Made by a program: the position numbers and the translations under genes. A stretch of DNA of 64,000 bases from Streptomyces abikoensis (lineage in GTDB: Bacteria; Actinomycetota; Actinomycetes; Streptomycetales; Streptomycetaceae), in assembly GCF_014648775.1 (NCBI RefSeq), contig NZ_BMRT01000003.1, positions 744,001 to 808,000 on the forward strand, read 5' to 3'. This document shows, piece by piece, positions 24,328-32,360 of this stretch (its first letter is position 1; every line of letters starts with the position of its first letter). Below the pieces are notes generated by a model. It had not been told where the DNA came from. It was given only the letters and a program-made list of their open reading frames with translations, and did no database searches.

Positions 24328-24744
24328 TCAGCCCAGGACCGCGAGCGCGTCGATCTCGATCAGGAGGCCCTTCGGCAGGCCGACGTAGACCGTCGTCCGG
24401 GCCGCGGGGGCCTCCTTCAGGTCGGCGAAGTAGTCGTTCCAGATCTCGTTCATCTCCGCGAAGTGCTCCGTGTCCGTCAGGTAGACGCGCAGCATCACCA
24501 CGTCCTCCCAGCTCGCGCCGCCCGCCTCCAGCACGGACCGGACGTTGGCCAGCGTCTGGAGCGTCTGCTCGCGCAGACCCGGGCCGGCGACGACGGGGCC
24601 GTCCTGCCCGGGCTCGGCGGGCAGGAAGCCGACCTGCCCGGCGACCTGGAGGATGTTCCCCTTGCGCACGCCGTGCGAGAACGTGGCGGGCGGGGTGGTG
24701 TGGCCGGCGGGGGTGACGGCGGTTTTGGAGATCTTGTCGCTCAT
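24328..24744 (-). CDS. RidA-family enamine/imine deaminase
   Basis: A 138-residue member of the YjgF/YER057c/UK114 family. VRKGNILQVAGQVGF, then LREQTLQTLANVRSVLEAGG and VMLRVYLTD lead to APAARTTVYVGLPKGLLIEI. That last stretch keeps the Arg that binds the carboxylate of 2-imino acids in true RidA enzymes. It hydrolyses reactive enamines/imines made by PLP dehydratases to 2-keto acids. The start overlaps the stop of the IclR gene (ATGA), so it belongs with the regulator and kinase. Its presence fits the PLP deaminase encoded divergently at 26695. Confidence 0.9.
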   Translation of the reverse strand: MSDKISKTAVTPAGHTTPPATFSHGVRKGNILQVAGQVGFLPAEPGQDGPVVAGPGLREQTLQTLANVRSVLEAGGASWEDVVMLRVYLTDTEHFAEMNEIWNDYFADLKEAPAARTTVYVGLPKGLLIEIDALAVLG

Positions 24745-25520
24745 GGCATCGCTTTCGTCGGGGAAACGGTGGACGGGAGTGAGATTCCGGAGTACTCGGC
24801 GCTGATCGCGTCCGCTGTGCGGCGCAGCAGCGGCAGCAGGGCGAGGAGTTCGTCGGAGGAGACGACGACGTTGGGCGCCGAGACCGAGCAGGCGGCGACG
24901 ACCCGTCCGTCCGGGCCGCGGACGGGGGCGCCGACGCAGTTGATGGACTCCTCGTGGCCGCCGAAGTCGGTGGCCCAGCCGCGTTCCCGTACGGCGGCCA
25001 GCTCCTGGAGGAAGGCGGTGGCGTCGGGGGTGGAACGGGCGGTGTAGGCGGGGTAGTCGAGGCGCCCGGCGACGGCGCGGCGCTCGGGCTCGGGGAGGTC
25101 GGCGAGGAGCAGCTTGGCCACGGCCGCCACGGTGATCGCCACGGGCTTGCCGATGCGGGAGTACATCCGTACGGGGTAGCGGCTCTCGACCTTGTCGATG
25201 TAGAGGACCTCGTCCTCCTCGTACACCGCGAGGTGGACGGTGTGGCCGCACTTCTCGTTGAGGGCGACGAGGTGGGGGTGGGCGATCTCCCGGATGTCGA
25301 GGCTCTCGACGGCCTGCTGGGCGAGGGCGAAGAGGCGGGCACCGAGGCGGTAGCGCTGGTCCTGCTGCCGGTAGACGATGCCGTGCTCGTGGAGGGTGCG
25401 CAGCAGGCGCAGCGCGGTGGACTTGTGCACGCCGAGGCGGCCCGCCACCTGTTCGAGGTTGGCGGGGCCCTCGGCGAGCAGCGGCAGGATGCTCAGGGCG
25501 CGGTCGACGGTCTGGCTCAT
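24741..25520 (-). CDS. IclR-family transcriptional regulator (KdgR-like)
   Basis: A 259-residue regulator. The N-terminal winged HTH spans about residues 5-65 (ALSILPLLAEGPANLEQVAG, then LGVHKSTALRLLRTL). The C-terminal IclR effector domain has VYEEDEVLYIDKVES, SRIGKPVAITVAAVAKLLLA, and ERGWATDFGGHEESINCVGA near the end. KdgR and other sugar-acid regulators have this architecture. It lies between ridA and the kinase, overlapping both by 4 bases. The inverted repeats at 26628-26653, in the divergent promoter, are its probable operator. The ligand may be a keto-deoxy sugar acid, by inference. Confidence 0.9.
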   Translation of the reverse strand: MSQTVDRALSILPLLAEGPANLEQVAGRLGVHKSTALRLLRTLHEHGIVYRQQDQRYRLGARLFALAQQAVESLDIREIAHPHLVALNEKCGHTVHLAVYEEDEVLYIDKVESRYPVRMYSRIGKPVAITVAAVAKLLLADLPEPERRAVAGRLDYPAYTARSTPDATAFLQELAAVRERGWATDFGGHEESINCVGAPVRGPDGRVVAACSVSAPNVVVSSDELLALLPLLRRTADAISAEYSGISLPSTVSPTKAMP

Positions 25521-26569
25521 GTGCGGGGGTTGTCCTTCGTCCGTGTGTCCGTGGTCCAGCCCGGGGCGAGTCGCAGTCTTCCCCAGGCGGCGGCGTCCAG
25601 TCCCGCCAGGGCGTCCGCGAGGGCGGTGGGCGGCGGTTCGGCGAGGTCGCCGGGGACGGTGAGGGCTGCGGCGGCCATGAGGTGGCCGTACCGCAGGCGT
25701 GCGGGCAGCGGGAGTCCGCGCAGGGTGGCGGAGAGGAAGCCGGCCGCGAAGGCGTCGCCCGCGCCGACGGGCGCGACGACGTCGACGGCGGGCGCGGGCA
25801 CGGAGACGACGGCTTCACGGGTGTGGGCCGTGGCCCCGGCGGCGCCCTGTTTGACGACGAGCACGGCGGGTTCGGGCAGGGCGGCCCGTATCGCTTCGGG
25901 GGCGCCGTCGATGCCCCAGGCGGCCTCGGCCTCGTCCTCGCCGACGAAGACGATGTCGCAGGCGCGGGCGAGCTCGGCGAGGACGCGCGGGCTCGTTCCG
26001 GTGTTCCGCCACAGCGCGGCGCGGTAGTTGACGTCGAAGGAGAGCAGCGGGCCGCTGCCGGGGGCCCGGTCGACGAGCTCGCGGAGCAGGGCGAGGCAGT
26101 CGGGGGAGAGGGCGGCCGTGATGCCGGTGAGGTGGAGGATCCGTCCGGCGTGGGCGGCCGTGCGGGGGATCAGGGCGGGCGACATCGCGGAGGCGGCCGA
26201 TCCGGCGCGGTAGTAGAGGGTCTCCGCGTGGTGCGGGGCGGTCGCGCCGGTGGTCGTGGGCCGCTCCCCCGCCGTCCGGAAGTACACGCCGGTGGGGCGG
26301 GCGGGGTCGTACTGGACGTGCGTGGTGTCCACGCCGTGGGCGGCGACGGCGGTCACCAGGTGGGTGCCGAAGGCGTCGGCGCCGACGCGGCTGATCCAGC
26401 GGGCGCGGTGGCCGCTACGGGCCAGGACGCAGGCGACGTTCGACTCGGCGCCGCCGATGCCGCGGTCGAAGGAGGGCACGTCGGCGAGGCGTCGCCCTGC
26501 TCCGGCCGGGCCCGGGCGGAGGACGACCATCGACTCGCCGAGGCACACGACGTCGGGGCCGCTCACCAC
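25517..26569 (-). CDS. PfkB-family kinase, 2-keto-3-deoxygluconate kinase type
   Basis: A 350-residue ribokinase-fold enzyme. FDRGIGGAESNVACVLARSG (about residues 33-52) is the PfkB first signature. YYRAGSAASAMSP (about 118-130) is the Y-x-x-x-S-A block that I associate with KDG kinases. The catalytic block is PVGAGDAFAAGFLSATLRG. Expected reaction: KDG plus ATP to 2-keto-3-deoxy-6-phosphogluconate. Two adjacent GTG codons (26569 and 26566) are possible starts; the second has better spacing from AGGGGG. It is first in a three-gene leftward operon (kinase, IclR, RidA). Confidence 0.85.
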   Translation of the reverse strand: MVSGPDVVCLGESMVVLRPGPAGAGRRLADVPSFDRGIGGAESNVACVLARSGHRARWISRVGADAFGTHLVTAVAAHGVDTTHVQYDPARPTGVYFRTAGERPTTTGATAPHHAETLYYRAGSAASAMSPALIPRTAAHAGRILHLTGITAALSPDCLALLRELVDRAPGSGPLLSFDVNYRAALWRNTGTSPRVLAELARACDIVFVGEDEAEAAWGIDGAPEAIRAALPEPAVLVVKQGAAGATAHTREAVVSVPAPAVDVVAPVGAGDAFAAGFLSATLRGLPLPARLRYGHLMAAAALTVPGDLAEPPPTALADALAGLDAAAWGRLRLAPGWTTDTRTKDNPRT

Positions 26570-26581
26570 ATCCCCCTACCG

Positions 26582-26610
26582 TTGACCCGGCACTTGCGGG
26601 GATGTTAGAC
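26582..26610 (+). promoter_or_regulatory. Candidate sigma-70-type promoter of the PLP deaminase gene
   Basis: TTGACC (26582-26587), 17 bp spacer, TTAGAC (26605-26610). This is a good match to HrdB-type promoters and points rightward. The operator-like repeats begin 18 bp further on. Confidence 0.55.
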
Positions 26611-26627
26611 ACCGTGCAGCGCCACAC

Positions 26628-26653
26628 GCAATGAACGTTGCGGTAATTGCAAC
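26628..26653. promoter_or_regulatory. Overlapping inverted repeats, probable IclR operator
   Basis: GCAA-TGAACG-TTGC (26628-26641) and GTTGC-GGTAATT-GCAAC (26637-26653) overlap. They lie in the 125-bp gap between the divergent kinase and deaminase genes. The shared GTTGC half-site and the position suggest binding by the IclR regulator encoded next door. Confidence 0.55.
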
Positions 26654-26694
26654 GCACCCACCGCACCGCACCCTCGAACCTTTGGGGAGGCCCC

Positions 26695-28023
26695 ATGGCC
26701 AGCACGGCCCGAACGGCCAGCACGGCCGGCACGCCCGCCGCCATAGCCACCGACGCCGTCGCCGAGCTCGCCCGGGAGCGGGTGGACCACCGCTTCAAGG
26801 GGCTGCCCCCGGACGCGGACGGCCGGAGCGTCGGCGAGCTGGCGGCCGAGCGGCGCTCGCTGTTCACCGGCGGCTTCACCACGCCCGTGCTGGCCCTCTC
26901 CGCCGAGGCGCTGGACCACAACCTCGGGCTCATGGAGCAGTGGTCCGCACGGCACGGCCTGGCCTTCGCCCCGCACGGCAAGACGTCGATGGCCCCGCGG
27001 CTCTTCGAGCGCCAGCTCGACCGCGGCGCCTGGGGCATCACCGCCGCCACCCCCGCGCAGGTCCGCGTCTACCGCGCCTTCGGCGTGCGGCGGATCTTCC
27101 TCGCCAACGAGGTCGTCGACGCCGCCGCGCTGCGCTGGCTCGCGGCCGAGCTGGCCGCCGACGCGGAGCTGCGGATCGTCACCTACGTCGACTCCGTGCG
27201 CGGCGTCGAGCTGATGGACGCCGCCCTGCGCGACGCGGGCGCGGGCCGCCCGCTGGACGTCGTCGTCGAGCTCGGCGCGGAGGGCGCCCGTACGGGCGTC
27301 CGCACGGAGGCGCAGGCCGAGGCCGTCGCGGACGCGGTGGCCGCCACCGGCACCCTGCGCCTGGTCGGCGTCGCCGGCTACGAGGCCGAGATCCCGGACG
27401 CGGACGCCGAGGCCGTCGACGCGTGGCTGCGCCGGCTGACGGGGCTGGCGGTCGCCTTCGACAAGGCGGGCCGCTTCGCCGGGGTCGAGGAGATCGTGGT
27501 CAGCGCGGGCGGCAGCGCGTGGTTCGACGCCGTCGCGAGGGTCTTCGCGGAGCTTCCGCCGCTGTCCGCGCCGGTGCTCAAGCTGCTGCGCTCCGGCGCG
27601 TACGTCACGCACGACGACGGCCAGTACCGCCGCAAGACCCCCTTCAACCGCCACCCCGACGAGGGCGCCCTCCACCCCGCCTTCCGCCTCTGGGCCCAGG
27701 TCGTCTCCCGCCCCGAGACCGGCATGGCCTACCTCAACGCGGGCAAGCGCGATGTCTCCTACGACCTGGACCTCCCGGAACCGCAGGTCGTCCGCTCCGC
27801 CCGCGACGGCTCCCTCCGCCCGGCCACGGGCCTGACCGTCACCCGCCTCGCCGACCAGCACGCCTTCGTCTCCCTCACGGGCGAGGAAGCGGAACGGCTG
27901 GAGGTCGGCGACTGGGTGGGCCTGGGCCTGTCGCACCCGTGCACGGTCTTCGAGAAGTGGCCGCTCATCCCACTGGCGACGGCGGACGGAACGGTCACGG
28001 AGTACGTGCGGACGTTTTTCTGA
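26695..28023 (+). CDS. PLP deaminase of the D-threonine aldolase/D-serine dehydratase family (candidate D-glucosaminate dehydratase)
   Basis: A 442-residue fold-type III PLP enzyme. The PLP Lys is in FAPHGKTSMAPRL (Lys 96), followed by a TIM barrel with WGITAATPAQVRVYRAFGVR and VVVELGAEGARTG. The C-terminal domain ends with GLGLSHPCTVFEKWP, where His and Cys (H-P-C) match the metal ligands of DSD1-type D-serine dehydratases. GGGGAGG lies 4 bases before ATG 26695. The family removes water and ammonia from 3-hydroxy D-amino acids or cleaves them. With a KDG-type kinase and RidA alongside, D-glucosaminate to KDG is the reaction that best fits. A D-threonine aldolase role is the alternative. Confidence 0.85.
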   Translation: MASTARTASTAGTPAAIATDAVAELARERVDHRFKGLPPDADGRSVGELAAERRSLFTGGFTTPVLALSAEALDHNLGLMEQWSARHGLAFAPHGKTSMAPRLFERQLDRGAWGITAATPAQVRVYRAFGVRRIFLANEVVDAAALRWLAAELAADAELRIVTYVDSVRGVELMDAALRDAGAGRPLDVVVELGAEGARTGVRTEAQAEAVADAVAATGTLRLVGVAGYEAEIPDADAEAVDAWLRRLTGLAVAFDKAGRFAGVEEIVVSAGGSAWFDAVARVFAELPPLSAPVLKLLRSGAYVTHDDGQYRRKTPFNRHPDEGALHPAFRLWAQVVSRPETGMAYLNAGKRDVSYDLDLPEPQVVRSARDGSLRPATGLTVTRLADQHAFVSLTGEEAERLEVGDWVGLGLSHPCTVFEKWPLIPLATADGTVTEYVRTFF

Positions 28024-28032
28024 CGGATGCCG

Positions 28033-28147
28033 CCGGTTGTGGGCAGTCGTTCCGCTGGGCTGGGGGCACCTCCCAGCGGTAGCTGGGGGAGGGTGGGCAC
28101 AACCGGCCCACGGACCGCACCGACCGGGGTCCGGGGCGCAGCCCCGG
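28033..28147. repeat. Composite palindromic repeat between deaminase and deacylase genes
   Basis: Outer arms CCGGTTGTG (28033-28041) and CACAACCGG (28098-28106) enclose an inner hairpin of CCTCCCAGC-GGTA-GCTGGGGGAGG type. CCGGGGC-GCA-GCCCCGG (28131-28147) follows. These are common Streptomyces dispersed elements. They fill most of the 161-bp gap and could terminate or attenuate transcription. Confidence 0.8.
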
Positions 28148-28184
28148 GAAACGGGAAGGGGCGGGACCGGGGAAGGGACCACGC

Positions 28185-29801
28185 ATGGACCTCGTCATCC
28201 GCGACGCCCGCGTAGTGGACGGCACCGGCCGCCCCTCCTACCGCGCCGACGTCGCCCTCGCCGACGGCCGGATCGCCGAGATCCGCCGTCCGGGGGCGGG
28301 CCCCAGACCATGGGCCCCCCGCACCCTGGACGCCACCGGCCTCGCCTTGTCCCCCGGCTTCATCGACATGCACGCCCACAGCGACCTCGCCCTCCTCCGC
28401 GACCCCGCCCACACCGCGAAGGCCGCGCAGGGCGTGACCCTGGAGGTCATCGGCCAGGACGGCCTGTCGTACGCGCCCGTCGACGACCGCACCCTCGCCG
28501 AGGTGCGCGCCCAGATCACCGGCTGGAACGGCGACGGCGCGGACATCGACTTCACCTGGCGCACCGTGGGCGGCTACCTGGACCGCCTCGACCACGGCTT
28601 CGCCGGCGAGGGCATCGCCGTCAACGCCGCCTACCTCGTCCCCCAGGGCACCGTCCGCATGCTGGCCGTCGGCTGGGAGGACCGCCCGGCGACGGCCGCC
28701 GAACTCGACCGCATGAAGCGCCTGGTCGCCGAGGGCCTGGAGCAGGGCGCGGTGGGCCTGTCCTCCGGGCTCACCTACACCCCGGGGATGTACGCCGACG
28801 ACGCCGAGTTAGCCGAGCTGTGCCGGGTCGTGGCGCGGTACGGCGGCTACTACTGCCCGCACCACCGCTCGTACGGGGCGGGCGCGCTCCGGGCGTACGC
28901 GGAGATGATCGAGCTCTCCCGGACGGCGGGCTGCGCCCTCCACCTGGCGCACGCCGTCATGAACTTCGGGGTGAACGAGGGCCGCGCCCCCGAGCTGCTG
29001 GCCCTGCTGGACGCCGCGCTGGCCGACGGCGCGGACGTCTCCCTCGACACCTATCCCTACACCCCCGGCTCCACCACGCTCGCCGCGCTGCTCCCGGGCT
29101 GGGCGGGCGAGGGCGGCCCGGAGGCGGTCCTGGCACGGCTGCGCGACGACGCCACGGCCGCCAGGATCCGGCACGCGCTGGAGGTGACGGGTTCGGACGG
29201 CTGCCACGGGGTGACCGTCGACTGGGAGAGCGTGGAGATCTCGGGCGTCTGGGACTCGGCCCTCGCGCCGTATGTCGGCCGGAGCATCGCCCGCTCGGCG
29301 CACGAGCGCGGCGAGGAGCCATGGGCGACGGCCCGCCGGCTCCTGCTCGAAGACCGGCTGGGCCCCACGATCCTCCAGCACGTCGGCCACGAGGAGAACG
29401 TCCGCACGATCATGCGGCACGCGGTGCACACGGGCGGCAGCGACGGGATCCTGCACGGCGCGAAACCGCATCCGCGCGCCTACGGAACGTTCCCGCACTA
29501 CCTCGGCCACTACGTCCGCGAGCTGGGAGTGCTCTCCCTGGAGGAGTGCGTGGCGCATCTCACGTCGCGTCCGGCGGCCCGGCTGAGGCTGCCGGACCGG
29601 GGCTTGATCCGCGAGGGACACCGCGCCGATCTCGTTCTCTTCGATCCGGAAACGGTTGCGGCCGGTGCCACTTTCGAAGCCCCACGGACGCTTCCGACCG
29701 GCATTCCTTATGTCCTGATTGCCGGACGCTTTGTGATGGAAGACGGACACCGGACGGACGTACTGGCCGGACGGACAGTACGGCGCACGCCGACGAGCTG
29801 A
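28185..29801 (+). CDS. D-aminoacylase-family amidohydrolase (candidate N-acetylglucosaminate deacetylase)
   Basis: A 538-residue amidohydrolase. SPGFIDMHAHSDLALL gives the HxH metal ligands His 63 and His 65. CPHHRSYGAGALRAYAEMIE, CALHLAHAVMNFGVN and a SDG motif (GGSDGILHGAKPHPRAYG) follow. In classical D-aminoacylases the block after the HxH strand reads G-N-C-G-F/I-S, with Cys as metal ligand; here it is IGQDGLSYAP, so Cys is replaced by Asp. This marks a distinct subfamily. Expected reaction: N-acyl-D-amino acid to D-amino acid plus acid. It follows the PLP deaminase after a repeat-filled gap, probably in the same unit. Confidence 0.87.
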   Translation: MDLVIRDARVVDGTGRPSYRADVALADGRIAEIRRPGAGPRPWAPRTLDATGLALSPGFIDMHAHSDLALLRDPAHTAKAAQGVTLEVIGQDGLSYAPVDDRTLAEVRAQITGWNGDGADIDFTWRTVGGYLDRLDHGFAGEGIAVNAAYLVPQGTVRMLAVGWEDRPATAAELDRMKRLVAEGLEQGAVGLSSGLTYTPGMYADDAELAELCRVVARYGGYYCPHHRSYGAGALRAYAEMIELSRTAGCALHLAHAVMNFGVNEGRAPELLALLDAALADGADVSLDTYPYTPGSTTLAALLPGWAGEGGPEAVLARLRDDATAARIRHALEVTGSDGCHGVTVDWESVEISGVWDSALAPYVGRSIARSAHERGEEPWATARRLLLEDRLGPTILQHVGHEENVRTIMRHAVHTGGSDGILHGAKPHPRAYGTFPHYLGHYVRELGVLSLEECVAHLTSRPAARLRLPDRGLIREGHRADLVLFDPETVAAGATFEAPRTLPTGIPYVLIAGRFVMEDGHRTDVLAGRTVRRTPTS

Positions 29802-29888
29802 CCAGGGCGTTACGGGCGAGCCGCGTGGGACCAAAGCGACGGAAGAAAGCGCGCGCACAGCGTGTGGCGCCCCCGTATGGTGGCCGTC

Positions 29889-31100
29889 ATGCAGGTGATC
29901 CAGTCAACGAAGCTCGCCAACGTCTGCTACGAAATCCGTGGCCCGGTGCTCGAGGAGGCCATGCGGCTGGAAGCGGCAGGTGAGCGCATCCTCAAGCTGA
30001 ACACCGGCAACCCGGCGATCTTCGGTTTCGAGTGCCCGCCCGAGATCCTCGAGGACATGCTGCGCAACGTGGGCGACGCCCACGGCTACGGCGACGCCAA
30101 GGGTCTGCTCTCCGCCCGCCGCGCGGTGGTGCAGCACTACGAGACCAAGGGCATCGAGCTGTCCGTCGAGGACGTCTACCTCGGCAACGGCGTCTCCGAG
30201 CTGATCCAGATGTCGATGCAGGCGCTGCTCGACGACGGCGACGAGGTCCTCGTCCCCGCGCCGGACTACCCCCTGTGGACCGCGTCCGTCTCCCTCGCGG
30301 GCGGCACGGCGGTGCACTACCGCTGCGACGAGCAGTCGGACTGGATGCCGGACCTGGCCGACATCGAGAGCAAGGTGACGGACCGCACCAAGGCGATCGT
30401 CATCATCAACCCCAACAACCCCACGGGTGCGGTCTACGACGACGAGATGCTGCGGTCCCTCACGGAGATCGCCCGTCGCCACAATCTGATCGTCTGCTCC
30501 GACGAGATCTACGACAAGATCCTCTACGACGGCGTCACCCACACCCCGACCGCCGCCATCGCCCCGGACCTGCTGACCCTCACCTTCAACGGCCTGTCCA
30601 AGGCGTACCGGGTGGCGGGCTACCGCAGCGGCTGGATGGCGGTCTGCGGCCCCAAGGCCCACGCCGACAGCTATATCGAGGGCCTGACGATCCTCGCCAA
30701 CATGCGGCTGTGCGCCAACATGCCCGCGCAGTACGCGGTGGCCACCGCGCTCGGCGGCCGGCAGTCGATCAACGACCTGGTACTTCCGGGCGGCCGGCTG
30801 CTGGAGCAGCGCGACGTGGCGCACGAGCTGCTCACGCAGATCCCGGGCGTCACCTGCGTCAAGCCGAAGGGCGCGCTCTACGCGTTCCCCCGGCTGGACC
30901 CCAAGGTCTACAAGATCAAGGACGACCGGCAGATGGTCCTCGACCTGCTCCGGGCCGAGAAGATCATGGTGGTCCACGGCACGGGCTTCAACTGGCCGGA
31001 GCCGGACCACTTCCGCCTGGTCACCCTGCCCTCCGCCAAGGACCTGGCGGACGCGGTCACCCGGATCGGGAACTTCCTGGACGGCTACGGACAGCCGTAA
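29889..31100 (+). CDS. Pyridoxal-phosphate aminotransferase, AlaT-type
   Basis: A 403-residue fold-type I class I/II aminotransferase. The PLP Lys is in TFNGLSKAYRVAGYRSGWM (about residue 240). INPNNPTGAVYDDEML holds the Asn that stacks on PLP. LIVCSDEIYDKILYDG has the Asp that pairs with the pyridine nitrogen, and DHFRLVTLP the Arg that binds the substrate carboxylate. Overall resemblance is to the AlaA/AlaT alanine transaminases (pyruvate plus Glu to Ala plus 2-oxoglutarate). ATG 29889 is the start giving MQVIQSTKLANVCYEIRGPV, the typical N-terminus. It is downstream of the D-aminoacylase by 87 bp and may share its transcript. Confidence 0.9.
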   Translation: MQVIQSTKLANVCYEIRGPVLEEAMRLEAAGERILKLNTGNPAIFGFECPPEILEDMLRNVGDAHGYGDAKGLLSARRAVVQHYETKGIELSVEDVYLGNGVSELIQMSMQALLDDGDEVLVPAPDYPLWTASVSLAGGTAVHYRCDEQSDWMPDLADIESKVTDRTKAIVIINPNNPTGAVYDDEMLRSLTEIARRHNLIVCSDEIYDKILYDGVTHTPTAAIAPDLLTLTFNGLSKAYRVAGYRSGWMAVCGPKAHADSYIEGLTILANMRLCANMPAQYAVATALGGRQSINDLVLPGGRLLEQRDVAHELLTQIPGVTCVKPKGALYAFPRLDPKVYKIKDDRQMVLDLLRAEKIMVVHGTGFNWPEPDHFRLVTLPSAKDLADAVTRIGNFLDGYGQP

Positions 31101-31126
31101 GGCCACTCCACTCTGCTAACCGAGAC

Positions 31127-31148
31127 AACTTTAGACTGGGTCTAAGTT
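31127..31148. promoter_or_regulatory. AT-rich near-perfect palindrome, Fur-type operator candidate
   Basis: AACTTTAGAC-TGG-GTCTAAGTT with nine to ten base arms, unusual in this GC-rich context. It overlaps a likely promoter of the next gene, whose -10 region may be TTAGGAT just after it. The 22-bp dimension and base content resemble Fur-family sites. The regulator is not identified. Confidence 0.6.
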
Positions 31149-31183
31149 AGGATGGCCTTCAGAGGTAACTCAGGAGGCCATCC

Positions 31184-31582
31184 ATGTACGAGCCGACCCG
31201 CACCAAGCACACGGTTTGCACGCACGGGCCGCACCGCTCCCGCGAGGAGGAGCTCACCATCCGGCTCGCCGGCCACCTCACGGCCCTGCTCACCGTGACG
31301 GACGAGCTCCGCGCGCTGACCCCGTCGCCCGAGCTGGACGACGCCGCACGCCGCCTGGCCCTGCGCGTGCGGCACCTGCGCGGCAGCGCCCCGCTCCGCG
31401 CCCGGCCGACGACCCCCACCGCCACCCCGACCCGCGTCACCGCCCTCCACCAGCGCGCCCACACCCTCGCCGGCCAGGCCCTGGTCGTCGCCACCCAACG
31501 CGGCGACGCCACGGGCGCCACCCTGGCGGCCGAACGCCTCCACGCCCACGCGGCGGAACTGGGCATCACGGACGCGGTGTAG
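31184..31582 (+). CDS. Conserved small Streptomyces protein behind palindrome
   Basis: A 132-residue cytosolic protein. An N-terminal segment with Cys/His (CTHGPHRSREEELTIRL) is followed by an Ala/Leu/Arg helix bundle (ALLTVTDELRAL, then AHTLAGQALVVATQRGDATG). No catalytic motif is visible. GGAGG lies 6 bases before ATG 31184. The gene is preceded by the AT-rich palindrome, so it is probably metal- or redox-regulated. Function is unknown. Confidence 0.7.
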   Translation: MYEPTRTKHTVCTHGPHRSREEELTIRLAGHLTALLTVTDELRALTPSPELDDAARRLALRVRHLRGSAPLRARPTTPTATPTRVTALHQRAHTLAGQALVVATQRGDATGATLAAERLHAHAAELGITDAV

Positions 31583-32054
31583 CGCCCGTGCCGACTTCCG
31601 GGCAGGGCAGACCGGGGGCGGCGCGGTTGGGGGAGCAGGTCACGAGGGCGACGGAGTGGAAGACGGTGCCGTTGAGGTAGTGGCCGAGGGATACGTCGCC
31701 TCCCCACGCCAGCCGCTCCACGGCGGCCTTCACCAGGACAACCAGCCTGGTCACCTCCCGGTCTTCCTCGGAGGCGAACCGGGGTGCGAACTCGGCGAGC
31801 TGGAGGCCGAGCCATGCGCCGGCATCCTTGGGCTCCTCCCACGTCCCCCGGATCATCGAGGGCGGTTTCATCAGCCAGTGCGCCGTCTGGATCGGCGGCA
31901 CGTCAGAGGTGGGGAAGGTGGCCACCGCCTCCCGGTACCGGTCGACCACATCCTTCTCACTGCTCGCGGTCGGGGCCTGGCCGGGCGGTCTGCGGATGCT
32001 CTCCTTGTCGAAGGTCTTCTTCTCCCCGAGCCATGCGTAACCGTGGTGGTGCAC
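31566..32054 (-). CDS. Hypothetical protein (accessory region)
   Basis: A 162-residue reading from a GTG with GGAG 5 bases upstream. It has good GC3 and sensible composition: charged N-terminus (GEKKTFDKESIRRPPGQAPT), a WEEPKDAGAWLGLQLAEFAP helix, and LGHYLNGTVFHSVALVTC. No family is recognised. Its end overlaps the end of the preceding gene by 17 bp, convergently. It marks the start of a stretch of accessory genes. Confidence 0.55.
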   Translation of the reverse strand: MHHHGYAWLGEKKTFDKESIRRPPGQAPTASSEKDVVDRYREAVATFPTSDVPPIQTAHWLMKPPSMIRGTWEEPKDAGAWLGLQLAEFAPRFASEEDREVTRLVVLVKAAVERLAWGGDVSLGHYLNGTVFHSVALVTCSPNRAAPGLPCPEVGTGATPRP

Positions 32055-32135
32055 CGCTGCTCCGTTCCATGGAATGGCGTCGGCCCCGCCCGTCGGCGCG
32101 AGGGCGGGGCCGTCAGTTCAGGTGGTCCGGATGGT

Positions 32136-32360
32136 TCAGGCGGACAGTGTGAAGCGGTCGGGGTCGATGCCCGCCGCGTTCAGCTCCGCCGTGGTGAAGC
32201 GCAGCGGTGTGGTGTCGGGGCACTTGCTGTCGCCCAGGGCCCACCCGTCCGGCCCGATCTTCGCGAGCGTCACGCACGCTTCGCCGTCCGGGTGGGTGTT
32301 GCCTCCGCACGCCTTGGAGAACGCGGCTCCCTCGATCGGGAGCTCGTACAGGTCGGTCAT
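32136..32360 (-). CDS. DUF397 domain protein
   Basis: A 74-residue protein. FSKACGGNTHPDGEACVTLA and WALGDSKCPDTTPLRFTTAE match DUF397 layout: an N-terminal W/F-x-K-S/A block, then C-V, then a D-S-K motif, ending in a short helix. DUF397 proteins are the partners of HTH/DUF5753 regulators, one of which is encoded at 32886-33737 in the same direction. The start overlaps the stop of the gene upstream (ATGA). Confidence 0.75.
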   Translation of the reverse strand: MTDLYELPIEGAAFSKACGGNTHPDGEACVTLAKIGPDGWALGDSKCPDTTPLRFTTAELNAAGIDPDRFTLSA

